Shown: positions 61,387 through 64,000 of the stretch, one piece after another
How positions within the stretch are numbered: position 1 is the stretch's first letter
How the letters are laid out: each line of letters starts with the position of its first letter
NCBI GenBank assembly: GCA_933207985.1
Contig: OW240921.1
Span: 118,626,796-118,690,795, forward strand
Direction of reading: 5' to 3'
From: Pelobates cultripes
Taxonomy: Eukaryota > Chordata > Amphibia > Anura > Pelobatidae
DNA length: 64,000 bases
Made by a program: the position numbers and the translations under genes
Notes under the pieces: model-generated
What the model was told of the DNA's origin: nothing
Databases searched by the model: none
The model's input: only the letters and a program-made list of their open reading frames with translations

Positions 61387-63749
61387 CCTCCCGCACTTAT
61401 GAATGGAAATCCACAGACAAAGGTACTTGAAGATCATGTTTTGTCACAGTACTACTAAAAGGTTACCCACCCCTGATTTAGAATTTGGGGGTCAGTTTTT
61501 CCCAGTATCCAGTTATTTAATAATGCAGTTGGCTTTTATAGGATGCTTGTAGTGATTTAAAATGAATATTTAAATGTATTTATTGGACATTTACCAGATT
61601 TTACATCCAAACAATGATCAACCCCAAGAGCAGGAATCCAAGCATTTTTGGAGTCACGTTACACATATATAAACAGCAAAGCCTACCGTGTACATTACAG
61701 ATAATATTTACGGTAAATGACATTTTACACTCCTTCATGCATCTATGTAAATAAAGAGTCAGCGGCTAATTATACTTTACTATAATAGCCTGCTGCATAT
61801 ATTTATCAGCATTATCCAGGGCATGGCTCTCAAAGACTTAACGTCTCCAGCAAGACTCCAAAAACATATATAATATATATAATAATAATATACATCTCCT
61901 GTTGGATGACATAAGTGTTTACATAGGATATGACCCACGGCTGACAATGTATTTTAAGTGCGGACAGACAGATGAACAGATGGACAGAAAGATTGAGATG
62001 TGGATGGATGGATGGAGGGGATCTCACTGTTCCATCAGAGATTGTTCGGATAGAATGCAAATTCACACTTAAGTTCAAATGTCAAACCTTCGAGCTAGTG
62101 GATTGAAGTTCTCTGTACTTTGCAAGATTTATTTTAAACTCAGCAACTGAAGAATTTCAAGCAACCATTTTTGACAGATGAAAGCTCGAAGAGTTTGGAT
62201 GGAAAACAAAGGAACTTTCCAGAAGTTTATTTGAAGCGCGGTAGATATTCTCCCTGCAGCTAGGAGATCAGTATTCTGGAATACACAGCGGACAGCAGAA
62301 GTCACTCAGTTGACCTGAAGAAGTTGATGAGGAGCAATGGATTCTTGTTGGCTTCTAACTGGCTGTTAGGCATTATTGGAAAGTCTTGGAAGTAGTCAAT
62401 AAGTGTGTGCTACAGTGTATCGGTGCTTATGTCTCTAAATCACTGCAATACATTGCCCTCTGCAGTCCGCTAACTACACCTCAGGGATACCGTATACCAA
62501 TCGTGCATCATTTTCACCTGTTTTCTCATCAAAGAATAGCTCTGAGCCACTTAACTCCTGTTCTTCCTGATATGCCAACATCTACTTAGACTATGGAAAC
62601 TCATCTGTATTCCAGTATTCTGCCAATTTTCAAAGTTTACTTCATTTGCTGAGGCCAATCAGAAGTAACAAGGTTACCTGGCAATGCCATACAGATTCCT
62701 CCATCACCCCAATCATTGCCAAGGGCTTCATCACCCCTTTGGCAAAAATTGAGCGAGGACAGGAAAATAGATTATTCAGTCGTTAGGCAAAGGTGAATGA
62801 AAATACAATGACAAATGGGTCAGCCATCAGCAACACGTGGAGATGGCAAGAGATCAGCCCCAGGGCAGGAGGAACGCATGCACACTGACAGCGATATCAA
62901 TCACCCGGCTCAGATGAACAAACACACAATCACAATGAATGGATTAGGGGTTTCTTCACATATCAGGTCACTACGTGTAATTGCCAAGTGCTGAATCCAT
63001 CTTTACATTGGATTTTGCCATTACTCATTGAAAGATGTGTTCTGCAAGGCTGTCTGATCCAGGCTCCTGTTAGCTTCATCATCGGAAGACAGTCACCAGC
63101 GCTCAGGATATTGTCTTATTCTGTGTAGACATCCATGGTGACTGGAAGCAGTCTAGTTCCCCAATAGGCGATCACACACAAATACCATGAATCTTTCAAA
63201 AATGTAACTTTCAAAATGTGGACTCCTTTCTATATAATGGTTTTGGGGTCTTTCAGCTGCCCCCATTGCCGACAGGTCTATAAAACTGCGCAGACAATCA
63301 TGCAAAGTCCATAGAGTGACACTGGCAGGAGAATGGTCCATACTGCAGCTCTCAGTGACTGTCAACATGGCCCTATCGCAGGATGCCACCTGTCACAGTT
63401 TTATTAAACATGTCAGTACAAAAATTGTTATTCAAGCACTCACAGGCTCAAGTCTGAGCAGCCACAGACAGGATTAAGATCACCAGATACCATGCCAAGC
63501 ATCAGCCAGAGTGGAGTAAACTCACTGCCATCATTCTATTAAGTGAGGAATCCCACCCTGGCAGTCCATCATTTGACTTACTGCCTAGTACCAGCCAAAT
63601 AAATACCATTCACAAAAGAGAATTAATATTCAGGGTTCATGCTGCACCGTGCAATGACATTCTGTCTGATCTCCTGCTTTCACATTTGATCTCAGTTTGG
63701 GGAAAGCCCTTTCTTGAAATAAAAAGTAAAAATATCAGTGATAAAATCA
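61387..63749. other. intronic sequence, nothing recognised
   Basis: Holds a short gatg-rich run near 62000-62015. No exon, array or mobile element recognised on either strand. Confidence 0.45.
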
Positions 63750-64000
63750 TTAAAGGGACACTATGGGCACCCAGACCACGTCATCTCGGTTAAGTGGTCT
63801 GGGAGCAGCATCCTTGTTCCCCTTAGCCCTGCAATGTAAAACATTGCTTTAGAGAAACTGGCTGCATTACAATGCTATGTCCACCTCTCGTGGCTGATTA
63901 CCAGACAAGCACTAGAGGCACTTCCTGCTGTTTCACGTAGTCAACTCCATGAAATGCACTTTGCATGAGGTCATCCAGCATCTTGCAAAATTCCTATAGG
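63750..64000. mobile_element. TTAA-type MITE running off the right edge
   Basis: Starts ttaaagggacactatgggca. A hairpin with 10-bp perfect arms follows (cccagaccac at 63770-63779, reversed at 63794-63803). Such starts are common in frog repeats. The right end is outside the window. Confidence 0.6.

Overview
This window is vertebrate intronic DNA, most likely from an anuran amphibian. The only host gene I can support is a KIRREL3 (Neph2) orthologue on the minus strand. Two coding exons are visible, at 30636-30479 and 295-145. They encode the two halves of immunoglobulin domain 2 and are joined by a 30,183-bp intron. Both have correct splice sites and compatible phases (enters in phase 1, joins in phase 0, leaves in phase 1). 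Everything else is intron: the end of one intron (1-144), the whole 30-kb intron (296-30478), and at least 33.4 kb of the preceding intron (30637-64000). The anuran guess rests on the repeat mix: L2 and CR1 LINEs, a Tc1 element of the fish/frog type, several TTAA-type palindromic MITEs and many hAT-like non-autonomous elements. It is an inference, not a measurement.

Layout. 1-62: a 27-bp tandem repeat. 145-295: KIRREL3 exon. 610-2664: 47-bp minisatellite. 3600-7626: an L2 LINE split by an LTR, which is itself split by a hAT-like element. 8570-9806: LINE 5'-region remnant on the minus strand. 11126-11775: 36-bp minisatellite. 13800-15068: second LTR of the same type. 15090-15690 and 15680-17640: G-rich and 69-bp minisatellites. 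19345-21735: 40-bp minisatellite. 21763-23169: hAT-like element. 24294-25727: MITE interrupted by a CR1 LINE. 29557-29915: 49-bp minisatellite. 30479-30636: KIRREL3 exon. 30775-34100: 21-bp minisatellite. 36112-36330: tRNA-derived SINE. 39368-40187 and 41250-43507: hAT-like elements. 47201-50027: a 360-bp duplication. 48155-52365: 31-bp minisatellite interrupted by a hAT-like element and by one copy of that duplication. 53877-54215: 36-bp minisatellite. 55234-56596: dead Tc1 transposon. 56990-57530: a minisatellite made from a LINE coding fragment. 59598-61386: hAT-like element. 63750-64000: MITE.

Tandem arrays cover roughly 30% of the window. Almost all long open frames are translations of these arrays and are not genes. 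I found no RNA gene of the host, no CRISPR array, no viral genome and no operon-like system. The most interesting material is the behaviour of the repeats: nested insertions datable by target-site duplications, tandem arrays inside hAT-like elements, a minisatellite derived from LINE reverse-transcriptase sequence, and a perfect RFX-type X-box palindrome carried by a transposon.
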